A DNA stretch of 33,203 nt, from the NCBI GenBank assembly GCA_015501055.1, contig JADNYV010000378.1, positions 1 to 33,203 of the forward strand, in the 5' to 3' direction. The stretch comes from Mucidula mucida (taxonomy: Eukaryota; Basidiomycota; Agaricomycetes; Agaricales; Physalacriaceae). Shown piece after piece: positions 33,203 through 33,203 of this stretch (the stretch's first letter is position 1; each line of letters opens with the position of its first letter). Both the position numbers and the translations under genes were made by a program. The notes under the pieces are model-generated. The model was not told the origin of the DNA, did not search any database, and worked only from the letters and a program-made list of their open reading frames with translations.

Positions 33203-33203
33203 A

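Overview
The window looks like nuclear DNA of an agaricomycete (mushroom-type basidiomycete) fungus. Genes are cut by many GT-AG introns of about 45-65 nt, several exons are tiny, and the recognisable families are typical of Agaricomycetes: a DUF6534 membrane protein, a Cu/Zn superoxide dismutase, a RecQ helicase with an acidic tail, a Ty1/copia element, and decayed copies of high-copy basidiomycete repeat proteins. No rRNA, tRNA or CRISPR array was recognised.

Layout. 1-2382 (+): the 3' part of a long Ser/Pro-rich basidiomycete protein. 3210-3974 (-): a small PARP-like zinc-finger protein, head to head with a 14-exon RecQ helicase (4180-7113, +). 8077-9988 (+): a secreted, propeller-like protein that reads through six exons except for one in-frame TGA. 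10327-10606 (-): the 3' end of a short-chain dehydrogenase gene, cut off exactly at the 5' LTR of a 5.4-kb copia element (10607-16011). That element has near-identical LTRs but no target-site duplication and one frameshift in pol. 16396-17250 (-): a complete secreted Cu/Zn SOD gene.

From about 18.6 to 25.6 kb the DNA is repeat-derived. A decayed copy of a multicopy agaricomycete repeat protein (18979-22140) abuts a PPP4R1-like HEAT-repeat gene fragment (22324-23331, -) whose coding homology stops at a nonsense codon. A second decayed repeat gene (about 23800-25606) carries a 2OG-oxygenase-like HxD...H pattern. It converges on two paralogous zinc-cluster genes on the minus strand (25635-26678 and 26977-27552) whose introns still splice in frame.

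28574-30485 (-) is an intact 17-exon DUF6534 gene. Its first eight exons lie inside the left arm of a 1,723-bp inverted repeat with a 6-nt spacer (29751-31473 / 31480-33202) that runs to the end of the window. Such a palindrome is either a recent fold-back duplication or an assembly artefact.

These genes do not form one pathway. The unifying theme is a normal gene neighbourhood (RecQ, SOD, SDR, PPP4R1, DUF6534) broken up by mobile elements and rearrangement. All exon models are manual readings of splice signals and frame and have not been checked against transcripts.
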